From Acinetobacter sichuanensis (GTDB taxonomy: Bacteria > Pseudomonadota > Gammaproteobacteria > Pseudomonadales > Moraxellaceae), in assembly GCF_003024515.2 (NCBI RefSeq), contig NZ_PYIX02000020.1, forward strand, positions 16,226-80,225: a DNA stretch of 64,000 nt, given 5' to 3'. The notes beneath the pieces were generated by a model, which saw only the letters and a program-made list of their open reading frames with translations, was not told the DNA's origin and searched no databases. This document shows, piece by piece, positions 48,082 through 57,118 of the stretch; the first letter of the stretch is position 1; the number at the start of each line of letters is the position of its first letter. Made by a program: the position numbers and the translations under genes.

Positions 48082-48825
48082 ATGTCTAGTTCTAAAACAC
48101 AGGGAAAAAAAGTTGCTTTAGTGATTGGTGCTGGTGATGCTACAGGTGGAGAAATTGCCAAACGTTTTGCGCAGGGAGGATATATTGCATGTATGACTCG
48201 GCGTAATGCCGATAAATTGCAACCATTGATTGATGAGATTCAGCAGCAAGGTGGGGAGGCTTACGGTTTTGCCTCTGATGCACGTAAAGAAGAGCAAGTT
48301 ATTGAGTTAATTGAGCATATTGAAAAAAATATCGGCGCAATTGATGTCCTCATTTTCAATATTGGTGCAAATGTACCATGTAGTATTTTAGAAGAAACAG
48401 CACGTAAATATTTTAAAATTTGGGAAATGGCATGTTTTGCAGCGTTTCTTGTTGGGCGTGAAGTGGCAAAACGAATGGTGACTCGACAACAAGGAACGAT
48501 TATTTTTACAGGTGCAACAGCAGGGATGCGTGGTTCAGCCTATTTTGCAGCTTTTGCAGGGGCAAAGCATGCTTTACGAGCTTTAGCACAAAGTATGGCA
48601 CGTGAGTTAGGACCACAAAATATTCATGTGGCGCATGTGGTGGTAGATGGTGCAATTGATACAGAATTTATTCAAACCACATTCCCTGATCTTTATGCAA
48701 AAAAAGATCAAGATGGTATTCTAAATCCTGTGCATATTGCTGAAAATTATTGGCATTTGGCACAGCAACCTAGAGATGCTTGGACGCATGAGTTAGATTT
48801 ACGCCCTTGGATTGAAAAGTGGTAA
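48082..48825 (+). CDS. SDR-family protein with altered catalytic tyrosine
   Basis: 247 aa. Cofactor motif VIGAGDATGGEIA, an NIGAN in place of NAG, and FTGATAGMRG then YFAAFAGAKHALRAL. In active SDR enzymes the last part reads YxxxK; here the position four before Lys is Phe (FAGAK), with a nearby Tyr out of register. The N-terminal motif (GAGDATGG) is also a variant of TGxxxGxG. Enzymatic activity may be changed or lost. It is followed 75 bases later by an isomerase gene and controlled by the divergent TetR. Confidence 0.82.
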   Translation: MSSSKTQGKKVALVIGAGDATGGEIAKRFAQGGYIACMTRRNADKLQPLIDEIQQQGGEAYGFASDARKEEQVIELIEHIEKNIGAIDVLIFNIGANVPCSILEETARKYFKIWEMACFAAFLVGREVAKRMVTRQQGTIIFTGATAGMRGSAYFAAFAGAKHALRALAQSMARELGPQNIHVAHVVVDGAIDTEFIQTTFPDLYAKKDQDGILNPVHIAENYWHLAQQPRDAWTHELDLRPWIEKW

Positions 48826-48900
48826 TGACATTGCATGACGATTTAAAATATATGGTCAGCAATCAACACTCAATTAAGTATAAAAAAGGAATCTAAAAAA

Positions 48901-49494
48901 ATGAATATCATTGAATTTTATTTTGATGTGGGTAGCCCATATAGTTATTTGGGTTTTCATCAAATTCAAAAAATTGCTGAGCAATATCAAGCGGAGATTA
49001 TTTGGAAACCTATTTTGTTAGGAGCTGTATTTAAAGCTACAGGCAATAATAGCCCAATGATGGTACCTGCAAAAGCGCGTTATTCAATGTTAGATTTAAA
49101 TCGTTGGGCAAAGCTTTGGGATATTCCTGTCAAAATGAATCCAAATTTTCCAATTAATACTTTAAATGCCATGCGTTTAATTACAGCAACACAACTTTTT
49201 GCACCAGAACAGTTTTTGACTGTTTTAGATGGTGTTTTTAAAGCAATGTTTGGTGAACCTCGTAATTTAAATGAGTTGAGTGAATTACTGCAAGTTGCTC
49301 AAGAGGTAGGTTTAGATGTTGAGCAACTTGAAACTTGGTTAATTGATGAAAAAGTTAAAAATGAACTGAAGTTTTTAACAGAAGAAGCTGTGAATCGTGG
49401 TGTATTTGGTGCACCAACTTGGTTTGTGAATGATGAAATGTTCTGGGGAGTTGATCATTTGCACTTTGTGGAAAGTGTTTTACAAACTGTTTAA
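48901..49494 (+). CDS. 2-hydroxychromene-2-carboxylate isomerase-like (DsbA/GST-kappa fold)
   Basis: 197 aa. MNIIEFYFDVGSPYSYLGFHQI carries the Ser that replaces the DsbA active Cys; KPILLGAVFKATGNNSP and RGVFGAPTWFVNDEMFWGVDHL are typical of HCCA isomerases, which use glutathione in naphthalene breakdown. No naphthalene genes are near, so the natural substrate is open. Co-transcribed with the SDR gene; GGA ribosome site upstream. Confidence 0.85.
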   Translation: MNIIEFYFDVGSPYSYLGFHQIQKIAEQYQAEIIWKPILLGAVFKATGNNSPMMVPAKARYSMLDLNRWAKLWDIPVKMNPNFPINTLNAMRLITATQLFAPEQFLTVLDGVFKAMFGEPRNLNELSELLQVAQEVGLDVEQLETWLIDEKVKNELKFLTEEAVNRGVFGAPTWFVNDEMFWGVDHLHFVESVLQTV

Positions 49495-49516
49495 GCCAAT
49501 AAGTTCGGATCCATTG

Positions 49517-49553
49517 AAAATTCCTCATTTATTTCACTAAGTGAGGAATTTTT
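49517..49553 (+). terminator. Rho-independent terminator
   Basis: AAATTCCTCA and TGAGGAATTT with T tail, after the isomerase gene. Confidence 0.85.
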
Positions 49554-49637
49554 GTATTTTTAAATTTTCTTAAATATGCTTAAAATAAATACTGAAAATT
49601 AAAATGATTTTGTATTTCAAAATAATGTGAATGAAAA

Positions 49638-50437
49638 ATGAATGATCTAATCAAAATTGCAATCGTTGGTGTAGGTGGTCGAATGGGGCGTCATTTGCTA
49701 CAAACTATTTATGCATCTGGTTATCTAGGTGCGGCAATTGCACGTTCAGGAAGTTTTATTGTTGGTCAGGATGCTGGAGAATTTGCTGGTTTAGGACAGA
49801 TTGGTTTAAAGATTATCGATGATTTACAGCAAGTTATTGATGATGTGGATGTCGTAATTGATTTTTCAACTTTAGCTTCAACACTGAAACATATTCAAAT
49901 CTGTGAACAAAGTGGAACACCTATTGTGATTGGTACAACAGGTTTTAATGTAGAACAATTACATGTTATTCAAAAAGCATCAAAAAAATTGCAATTGTTC
50001 TCTCAGCTAATTATTCAGTAGGTGTCTATGTTTCTGTAAAATTAGTAGAGTTGGCAACTAAAATATTCCAAAAAACAGTCGATATTGAAGTCTTAGAAGC
50101 ACACCATCGGCATAAAATAGATGCGCCATCAGGAACAGCACTGATGTATGGTGATGTTATTACACAAGTTTTAAAACATGATTTAGCAAATGTTGCTGTA
50201 TATGGGCGTGAGGGTATTACTGGTGAGCGTAAACAAGAAACAATAGGCTTCTCTACAGTTCGTGGTGGAGATATTGTGGGTGAACATACAGTGATGTTCT
50301 TGGGAAATGGTGAGCAGCTAGAAATTTCTCATAAGGCAATGAATCGAAAACACTTTTCAAATGGGGCATTACAAGCTGCTTTGTGGTTGATTCAGCAAAA
50401 ACCAGATTTATACGATATGAATGATGTTTTGCATTAA
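49638..50437 (+). pseudogene. dapB: dapB-like 4-hydroxy-tetrahydrodipicolinate reductase, frameshifted
   Basis: The first frame gives the NAD(P)-binding half ([36 protein letters not shown]) and runs into a stop at 50021. The second frame carries the catalytic half ([21 protein letters not shown]) down to 50437. The break is in a run of seven A (49982-49988): eight A would read [29 protein letters not shown] in part and restore one protein of 266 aa, the normal length. All key residues are present. DapB is essential for lysine and cell wall, so this is either a second, decaying copy, a base-call error in a homopolymer, or expression by slippage. The gene stands alone rather than beside dnaJ or carA. 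Confidence 0.87.
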
Positions 50438-50561
50438 GTGAATATAACTGAGGGCTATATTCCTTATTATTGATGTTCAAGGCTATGAGGATGTATGGTT
50501 AAATGATTCTGTAGAATAAGTAATTTACATTTGAGTTTAAGAGCGTCAATGAAAGCCATAA

Positions 50562-50585
50562 AAAAGCGAACCGAAGTTCGCTTTT
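50562..50585 (-). terminator. Rho-independent terminator
   Basis: AAAAGCGAAC, CGAA loop, GTTCGCTTTT. Closes the aldehyde dehydrogenase transcript; symmetric. Confidence 0.88.
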
Positions 50586-50608
50586 GCTTGGGAGCTAAAG
50601 TAATCGAC

Positions 50609-52120
50609 TTAGAAGAAGCCCATTGCTTTGGTTGAGTAGCTTACAAGTAAGTTTTTGGTTTGTTGATAATGATCAAGCATCATTTTATGGTTTTCACGCC
50701 CAATACCAGACTTCTTATAACCGCCAAATGCTGCATGTGCAGGATAGATATGATAACAGTTTGTCCAAACGCGACCTGCTTGAATCGCACGACCTGCACG
50801 ATAAGACGTATGCGCTGAACGAGACCAAACACCAGCACCTAAACCATACATGGTGTCATTGGCAATACGAATTGCATCGTCATAATCTTTAAATGTGGTT
50901 ACAGACAAAACTGGTCCAAAAATTTCTTCTTGGAAAATTTTCATGCTGTTATCGCCTTTGAAAATGGTCGGTTCAATATAGAAACCTTGACCTACTTCTT
51001 GACGATCGCCACCACCTGTGAGGATTTGCGCGCCTTCAGCACGACCTGTTGCAATACAACCCAAGATCTTGTCTTGTTGCTCTTGCGATGCTTGCGCACC
51101 AATCATGGTATCTGTATCTAAAGGATGACCAGTTTTAATGCGTTTAACACGTTCAACTGCCATTTCTAAGAATTTATCTGCGATGCTCTCTTGAATCAAC
51201 GCACGTGAAGGGCACGTACAGACTTCACCTTGGTTCAAGGCAAACATAGCAAAACCTTCTAAAGCTTTATCCAAATAGTCATCTTCTTTATCCATGACAT
51301 CTTCAAAGAAGATATTTGGTGATTTACCCCCCAGTTCAAGAGTCACTGGAATGATATTTTCAGTGGCATATTGCATGATCATTTGACCGACTGCCGTTGA
51401 ACCTGTAAATGCAATTTTTGCAATACGTGGATTGGTTGCAAGTGGGCGACCAACTTCAACACCATAACCATTGACGATGTTTAAGACACCTGCAGGTAAG
51501 ATGTCTTGAATCAGTTCGGCTAAAACTAAAATACTTGCAGGGGTTTGTTCAGCTGGTTTAAGGACAATACAGTTACCCGCAGCTAAAGCAGGTGCAAGTT
51601 TCCATGCTGCCATTAATATTGGGAAGTTCCATGGAATAATTTGCCCAACAACACCTAAAGGCTCATGGAAATGGTAAGCGATGGTATCTTCGTCAATTTC
51701 AGAAATACCACCTTCTTGTGCGCGTAAGCAACCCGCGAAATAACGGAAATGGTCAATACACAGGGGAATATCTGCTGCCAGTGTTTCACGAATCGGTTTA
51801 CCATTTTCCCAAGTTTCAGCAACAGCCAATAACTCAAGATTTTCTTCTAAACGATCTGCAATTTTTAATAAAATATTTGAACGTGTCGTCGGTGAACTGC
51901 TGTTCCATTGTGCTTTTGCTGCATGCGCTGCATCTAAAGCCAACTCGATATCTTCAGCAGAAGAGCGTGGTACTTTGGTAAAAGCTTTACCATCAACAGG
52001 TGAGATATTATCAAAATATTCGCCTTTTACTGGAGCAACCCATTTGCCACCAATAAAGTTTTCATATTGTGCTTTAAATTGTACTTTTGAACCTTCAGTA
52101 TTTGGATCTGCATAGCGCAT
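50609..52120 (-). CDS. NAD-dependent aldehyde dehydrogenase (ExaC/AcoD-like)
   Basis: 503 aa, full length. Catalytic Glu in [13 protein letters not shown] and Cys in [13 protein letters not shown]; cofactor motif [11 protein letters not shown]. The N-terminus ([24 protein letters not shown]) and C-terminus ([19 protein letters not shown]) match the acetaldehyde dehydrogenases used in ethanol and acetoin metabolism. It is divergent from a GAF regulator, and an iron alcohol dehydrogenase gene of the same logic is 4 kb away with a related promoter motif. Confidence 0.92.
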   Translation of the reverse strand: MRYADPNTEGSKVQFKAQYENFIGGKWVAPVKGEYFDNISPVDGKAFTKVPRSSAEDIELALDAAHAAKAQWNSSSPTTRSNILLKIADRLEENLELLAVAETWENGKPIRETLAADIPLCIDHFRYFAGCLRAQEGGISEIDEDTIAYHFHEPLGVVGQIIPWNFPILMAAWKLAPALAAGNCIVLKPAEQTPASILVLAELIQDILPAGVLNIVNGYGVEVGRPLATNPRIAKIAFTGSTAVGQMIMQYATENIIPVTLELGGKSPNIFFEDVMDKEDDYLDKALEGFAMFALNQGEVCTCPSRALIQESIADKFLEMAVERVKRIKTGHPLDTDTMIGAQASQEQQDKILGCIATGRAEGAQILTGGGDRQEVGQGFYIEPTIFKGDNSMKIFQEEIFGPVLSVTTFKDYDDAIRIANDTMYGLGAGVWSRSAHTSYRAGRAIQAGRVWTNCYHIYPAHAAFGGYKKSGIGRENHKMMLDHYQQTKNLLVSYSTKAMGFF

Positions 52121-52440
52121 AAGAATTTCCCTTTACTTATTTTTAACGTTACATATAAATGACGATGGTGATCGTCGTTTGCCTTGATGATCTGAGCTTA
52201 TGAGGTGAAAGGTTGGTAAAAGGTTGGAGTTAAAAAGGTGTAATTTGCGATACGATTTAAATTTTAGCAGTCTTTTCTTTTTGCTGAGTGGATTGAGAAA
52301 ATTAGATACACTTTAATTCAGTATAACGCTTTGGTATTAAATGTCTTGACCTAGCCTAGATATTTTGTAAACAATGTCACTGTAGGTAAGAACAAGTAAA
52401 ATGGAATGTAAAATTAAACGGATGTAAAAGGATGTTGAAT
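52121..52440. promoter_or_regulatory. Divergent control region of the aldehyde dehydrogenase and GAF regulator
   Basis: 320 bases. GACGAT/ATCGTC with GGTG loop lies at 52161-52176, close to the aldehyde dehydrogenase start. GGTTGGTAAAAGGTTGG (52211-52227) is a direct repeat with an 11-base step that reappears, as a variant, before the iron alcohol dehydrogenase gene. No -24/-12 promoter was seen by eye. Confidence 0.55.
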
Positions 52441-53616
52441 ATGCAAAGTTTAATGCAAAAGCGTCAACAAATCGAAAAGTTTAGACAAAGTAGTAGTTTA
52501 TCCTTACATCAAGCAGATCAACTTGGGCAAAGTATTGCAAGTTCTTGGCAGCGTTCAAAGCAAGCTGATATTCCAATGGATCGTGAAGCAGCACCTTTAC
52601 AAATTCAAAAAAATAATAAGAAAAAAGGGGCTTTAGAAGTTGCGCTGGATCAATGCGGCGATGAGCTTAAGCATATCGCACAACAATCTTCAATGGTCAT
52701 TGCCGTGGGTGATGTTGGCAGTACCATTGTCTGGTCTGCTGCCAGTGGCAATATGCGAAATGCTGCGGAAAAAGTGCATTTTGTGGAAGGTGGGCAGTGG
52801 CGTGAAGACTTGGTTGGAACCAATGCTTTGGCTTTATCATTAAAAACACAACAATCAAGTTGTGTATTTTCCAATGAACATTATATGAGTTCAATTCACG
52901 ATTGGGTGTGCTATGCAGCGCCCGTGATCGATCCATATTCTAAAAATGTTTTAGGTGTCATTGATTTATCGACGACTTGGAGTCATCACAATAGTTTAGG
53001 TTTATTGGCAGCGGAGCGCTGTGCTTCGATTATTCAATCTGCTTTATTGAGCTATCAACAGCAGCAACTTTTTATTCGTGCTTTTGCTGTTCCTCAAGTG
53101 CTGTTCAATGGCAAGATTGTCGTCCTTACGCCACGTCAGATTGAAATCATCAGTATCTTGGCATTATGTCCACAAGGTTTGAATCTAGAAGGTTTACACC
53201 AAGCTTTATATGGTGAACGTAAAGTGAGTATGGGAACCTTAAAAGCTGAAATGTCGCAGCTTAGAGAGATTTTAGGTGGAATGTTAGGTTCACGTCCTTA
53301 TCGCTTATTGGCACATGTTGAAGCAGACTTTTTACAAGCAGAAAATGCTTTAGATTCGGGTTATACCGACTCAGCACTAAAATTGTGTAAAGGCGTATTT
53401 CTTGCGAAAACGGAAAGCCCATTTCTTTGTGCATGGCGAGATTGTTTAGAGTCAAGATTAAGCGAAGCTATTTTTAAAGCCAATGAACCTGATGCTTTGC
53501 TGAAACATTTAGCGCATTTTCCAGAAGCGATTGATGCTGTAGAACGTTTAATTGAACTGACACCTATAGAACATCCAGCACATCAAATGCTCATGAAATA
53601 TAAAGATGAGCATTGA
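52441..53616 (+). CDS. GAF-domain transcriptional regulator (AcoR-like N-terminus, no AAA+)
   Basis: 391 aa from ATG 52441, 8 bases after AAAAGGA. The N-terminal half resembles the sensor part of AcoR regulators (SIASSWQRSKQADIPMD, a GAF domain about 75-200 with WREDLVGTNALALSL and YAAPVIDP). The sigma-54 AAA+ domain (GAFTGA) is missing. Instead a winged-helix-like segment follows (VLTPRQIEIISILALCPQGLNLEGL, then GTLKAEMSQLREILGG). It thus probably acts with the ordinary sigma factor, activating the divergent aldehyde dehydrogenase and perhaps the iron alcohol dehydrogenase. Confidence 0.8.
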   Translation: MQSLMQKRQQIEKFRQSSSLSLHQADQLGQSIASSWQRSKQADIPMDREAAPLQIQKNNKKKGALEVALDQCGDELKHIAQQSSMVIAVGDVGSTIVWSAASGNMRNAAEKVHFVEGGQWREDLVGTNALALSLKTQQSSCVFSNEHYMSSIHDWVCYAAPVIDPYSKNVLGVIDLSTTWSHHNSLGLLAAERCASIIQSALLSYQQQQLFIRAFAVPQVLFNGKIVVLTPRQIEIISILALCPQGLNLEGLHQALYGERKVSMGTLKAEMSQLREILGGMLGSRPYRLLAHVEADFLQAENALDSGYTDSALKLCKGVFLAKTESPFLCAWRDCLESRLSEAIFKANEPDALLKHLAHFPEAIDAVERLIELTPIEHPAHQMLMKYKDEH

Positions 53617-53637
53617 TCTACTATAAATACGACTCAG

Positions 53638-54600
53638 TTAAAGCTCTTTTCGTGCTAACCATGAAAAGAGTTTTTGGTATACATCTGCACGTATTGCTGG
53701 AGCAGATAAGACCAAATCATGTAAACCATTTTGGATTGTCATTACAGTGACATCACCTTGTAATTTACTTGCATACTTTTGGATGCCTTTAACATCTAAA
53801 ATTACATCAGTTGTTTGCGCATCACGATTAAATCTTTTTGGGTTTGTGGTTTTATGTGAATGCATCACCAATGTTGGCACATCAACTTGGACGCCTGTAT
53901 GAATTTCTTTTTGTGCTTCAAAAATTGCATGAACAAAACTTAAATACACTTTTGGATAGGTTTTTTTCTTCCAGTCTAAGTTAAAGTCCCATTCACCTTT
54001 GAGGTCTTTATGGAGGCTTGTGACATACCATTTATTTAGCTCACTTGGAAATTTTAAGTTTGGGAAGCGTCCACCTAAGGCACTCAGTTTTGGCAAAGCG
54101 ATTTTCTTTTTCCAACGCGGCATATTAAAGTTATAAAAAGGACTATTGCACCATAATGCTTTGATTAGTGGATGTGTTGGATAATGCGCTGCATAAAGTG
54201 TTGCTGTTAAACCACCTGTTGAGTGTCCTGCAAGCACCACATGATCATGACCTTCCTGCCCAATGATTTTTAATGCCTCACTGATTTCGGCATCGTACTC
54301 TCGAAGGTCAAGCATATAATAAAATTTTTGATGCGGAAGATGAGAGCGACCATATTTTCTTAAATCTAGCGCATAGAAATCATAGCCATGTTGGTTAAAC
54401 TGTTCAGCCATTTCTTTTTGGAAATAATAATCAATAAAACCATGAATATATAACACCGCTTTGGGTGTGGTTTGGTGTGCTTTTTTACGCACTAAAGTTG
54501 CAACGACTTTGCCTTCATAGTCATCTGGAAAATTCAAAGTGGTTTGTTCATAACCGATACCGAGTATATCTGGGTCGTAATCTGGAAGTTGTACATTCAT
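53638..54600 (-). CDS. Alpha/beta hydrolase (serine aminopeptidase S33 / lysophospholipase-like)
   Basis: 320 aa from MNVQLPDYDPDILG; GAGAG 7 bases upstream. AVLYIHGFIDYYFQKEMAEQF, nucleophile elbow LAGHSTGGLTATLYA, and a C-terminal His in IQNGLHDLVLS. No signal peptide. Matches the Hydrolase_4 type that acts on lipid esters. Lies 56 bases after an SDR gene in the same direction; probably one operon. Substrate unknown. Confidence 0.82.
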   Translation of the reverse strand: MNVQLPDYDPDILGIGYEQTTLNFPDDYEGKVVATLVRKKAHQTTPKAVLYIHGFIDYYFQKEMAEQFNQHGYDFYALDLRKYGRSHLPHQKFYYMLDLREYDAEISEALKIIGQEGHDHVVLAGHSTGGLTATLYAAHYPTHPLIKALWCNSPFYNFNMPRWKKKIALPKLSALGGRFPNLKFPSELNKWYVTSLHKDLKGEWDFNLDWKKKTYPKVYLSFVHAIFEAQKEIHTGVQVDVPTLVMHSHKTTNPKRFNRDAQTTDVILDVKGIQKYASKLQGDVTVMTIQNGLHDLVLSAPAIRADVYQKLFSWLARKEL

Positions 54601-54656
54601 AATTAAACTCTCAATCATTGAATAGTGTGATGTATGATGTAAATAAATCAAAATTT

Positions 54657-55487
54657 TTATAAATAATCTTTAACTAAAGTTAATGACTGCTCATATAAGT
54701 CTTCTGCAAGTTGCATATTCTTAGCTTTTCTGGATTTGATTGCAGGGGTTTGTAGGCTTACATAGTCACCATTACGTTTCTCCCAACTAGAATCAAAAGC
54801 AATTTTTTTAATCAGTTGAGCGGGTTTACTTGGCTGAATTAAAAAGAGTTTAAGCGCATTGTATTGATATTTGGGTAACTCACGATAAATTTCAGAATCA
54901 ACACCGCCGGGATGTAACGCATTACTGGTCACTTTAGAGCCTTTTAACTTTGCGGCAAGGATATTGCTAAAGAGTAGGTTGGCGAGTTTACTATTGCCAT
55001 AGCTAAGTACGCCGTTGTAATGTTTAATTTGATTCGCTTTAAAGTTTTTGGCTTGGATTGAACCCAGCAAATGCATCATTGAGGCTAAATGGATAATACG
55101 ACCTTTCTCAGCATTTTGAACAAGTGGCAGTAGTTTTAAAGTCCATAAAAAATGTGCTAAATAATTCACACCAAATTGCTTTTCAAAACCATCTGTAGTC
55201 GCTTCAAGGTTTGGGGTCATCATCCCTGCATTATTGATGAGTACATCTATTTTATCTAAGTTTTCAATAAGCTGATTTGCGGTTTGATTGACATTATCTA
55301 AACTATTGAGATCTAGCTGAATTACTTCAACTTTTCCTCTTCCGAGAGCAGCTAAGCCTTGCTGTGCATGCTGAGCTTTTTCTAGATTTCGACAAGCAAG
55401 GATAACATGATGACCATCTTTCACGAATTCAGTTGCTGTTGCTAAACCAATCCCTGTATTAGCACCCGTGATGAGAATTGTTTTCAT
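54657..55487 (-). CDS. SDR-family oxidoreductase (retinol-dehydrogenase-like)
   Basis: 276 aa from MKTILITGANTGIGLATA. NADP motif TGANTGIG, NNAGMMTP, and active site with Tyr and Lys in LSYGNSKLANLL. The length and LHPGGVDSEIYREL segment are those of retinol/fatty aldehyde SDRs. An upstream in-frame start to 55502 is possible. Likely pairs with the hydrolase gene that follows. Confidence 0.85.
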   Translation of the reverse strand: MKTILITGANTGIGLATATEFVKDGHHVILACRNLEKAQHAQQGLAALGRGKVEVIQLDLNSLDNVNQTANQLIENLDKIDVLINNAGMMTPNLEATTDGFEKQFGVNYLAHFLWTLKLLPLVQNAEKGRIIHLASMMHLLGSIQAKNFKANQIKHYNGVLSYGNSKLANLLFSNILAAKLKGSKVTSNALHPGGVDSEIYRELPKYQYNALKLFLIQPSKPAQLIKKIAFDSSWEKRNGDYVSLQTPAIKSRKAKNMQLAEDLYEQSLTLVKDYL

Positions 55488-55600
55488 GGCGAATCTAACC
55501 AAATTATTGTAAGTGTGCTTTGATTCTTATTTAGGCAATACAAATTGTCAATATTTAATCAGTGTTTATCGTATTTGATTTTATGAACTTCATAAAAAAA

Positions 55601-55624
55601 GGAATATCACCGAAGTGATATTCC
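55601..55624 (-). terminator. Rho-independent terminator
   Basis: GGAATATCAC, CGAA loop, GTGATATTCC with an A run on the + strand that gives U on the transcript of the iron alcohol dehydrogenase gene. Confidence 0.85.
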
Positions 55625-55660
55625 AAAGGTAGTTAAACAGCCGTATAAATGGGAGAGAAC

Positions 55661-56833
55661 TTACATCGCTGCTTCAAAAATCGCAACCACTTGAGCATCA
55701 GTCGCTTTACGTGGGTTAGTAAGCATACACGCATCTTTTTGCGCATTTGATGTCATCACGACATGATCTTCAGCTTTTACGCCAAGTTCAGCTAAACCAG
55801 ACGGAATACCAATAGATGCTGATAATTTACGAATGGCATCAATGGCTGCTTGAGCTGCTTCAGTTACGGTTAAGCCGTGTGTATTTACACCCATAAGCTG
55901 CGCAATTTTTGCATAACGATCTGGGCATGAAATTAAGTTGAACTCGCAAACATGTGGTAATAAAATCGCATTACATACACCGTGCGGAAGGTTATAGAAA
56001 CCACCGAGTTGGTGTGCCATCGCATGTACATAACCGAGTGATGCATTGTTAAATGCCATACCCGCTAAATATTGTGCATATGCCATTGCATCACGTGCTT
56101 CAATATTTTCGCCATTGGCAACCGCAGGGCTGAGCCATTCACTGATCATGCTAATTGCTTTTTCTGCACAAGCATCTGTGATTGGGTTTGCTGCTGTTGA
56201 AACATAAGCTTCAACTGCATGTGTAAGTGCATCCATACCTGTTGCAGCAGTTAAAGCCGCAGGTTTAGCAATCATCAGTTTAGGATCATCAATTGCAACT
56301 AATGGTGTACAACGCCAATCAACAATTGCCATTTTGACATGTGTATCAGTATTGGTAATGATACAGAAACGTGTCATTTCCGATGCTGTACCTGCGGTTG
56401 TGTTAATCGCAACCAAAGGTGTCATTGGAACTTTACTTTGATCAATCCCTTCATAGTCACGGATATGACCACCGCCTGCTGTCACTAAACCGATACCTTT
56501 TGCGCAGTCGTGTGATGAACCACCACCTAAAGAAACAATAAAGTCACAACCATTATCGTTATATTCATTAACGCCATTATGTACGTTAATGTCTGTTGGG
56601 TTTGGTTCAGCGCCAGGGAACACATGACTATCTACGCCAGCTTCTTTCAAGTATTCAACAATAAGATCTGCGACACCAAATTTGAAAAGACCTGCATCGG
56701 TTACAATCAGTGCTTTTTTTGCACCTAAATTTTGTGCTTTAACGCCAACTTCTTTGGCACAGCCTGGTCCGAAAAGTGAAACACAAGGAATATAAAAACC
56801 GTTAGTTTGATCTGCAATATTTTTAAAAGCCAT
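55661..56833 (-). CDS. Iron-containing alcohol dehydrogenase
   Basis: 390 aa from MAFKNIADQTNGFYIPCVSL, AAGGA 8 bases upstream. Group III ADH: GGGSSHDCAKGIG for NAD, metal ligands in DALTHAVEAYVS, HAMAHQLGGFYNLPHGVCNAILLPHV (in part). Close to ethanol or 1,3-propanediol dehydrogenases of the EutG/AdhB kind. With the aldehyde dehydrogenase upstream on the map it would oxidise primary alcohols to acids. Confidence 0.9.
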   Translation of the reverse strand: MAFKNIADQTNGFYIPCVSLFGPGCAKEVGVKAQNLGAKKALIVTDAGLFKFGVADLIVEYLKEAGVDSHVFPGAEPNPTDINVHNGVNEYNDNGCDFIVSLGGGSSHDCAKGIGLVTAGGGHIRDYEGIDQSKVPMTPLVAINTTAGTASEMTRFCIITNTDTHVKMAIVDWRCTPLVAIDDPKLMIAKPAALTAATGMDALTHAVEAYVSTAANPITDACAEKAISMISEWLSPAVANGENIEARDAMAYAQYLAGMAFNNASLGYVHAMAHQLGGFYNLPHGVCNAILLPHVCEFNLISCPDRYAKIAQLMGVNTHGLTVTEAAQAAIDAIRKLSASIGIPSGLAELGVKAEDHVVMTSNAQKDACMLTNPRKATDAQVVAIFEAAM

Positions 56834-56873
56834 GGTGCGATTCCTTCTACCATATTTGTTATTAATCATCCGA

Positions 56874-56890
56874 AAGGTGATGATCACCTT
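56874..56890. promoter_or_regulatory. Palindrome upstream of the iron alcohol dehydrogenase gene
   Basis: AAGGTGAT-G-ATCACCTT, a perfect 8-bp dyad around one base, 41 bases before the start codon. Placed as an operator or 5' RNA hairpin. Confidence 0.5.
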
Positions 56891-56926
56891 GAGATTGAGT
56901 ATCCGTGCTGTTCCTTATTTTTAATA

Positions 56927-56943
56927 CCTACCTAAAACCTACC
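56927..56943 (-). promoter_or_regulatory. Repeat motif shared with the aldehyde dehydrogenase promoter
   Basis: On the minus strand GGTAGGTTTTAGGTAGG, fitting the pattern GGTWGGTWWWAGGTWGG also present at 52211-52227. Possible binding site of the GAF regulator. Confidence 0.55.
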
Positions 56944-57118
56944 AAATAAAAAATGAAGAAAAATAAAGACTTTTAAATATATTGAGTTTTAGCAGAATGG
57001 ATGTAACTAAAAAATATATGGCAAAAAATGGAGATGTCATTAGATAGGGTATAATGAAAAGCTGATACGTATATCGATATGACGAAGTATATTTACCCAC
57101 CTGAATGAGACGTTAGCG

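Noticed and set aside
52121..52440. Sigma-54 promoter for the aldehyde dehydrogenase gene
   Set aside because: Expected from AcoR similarity, but no GG-N10-GC pair of the right form was found, and the regulator lacks the AAA+ domain.
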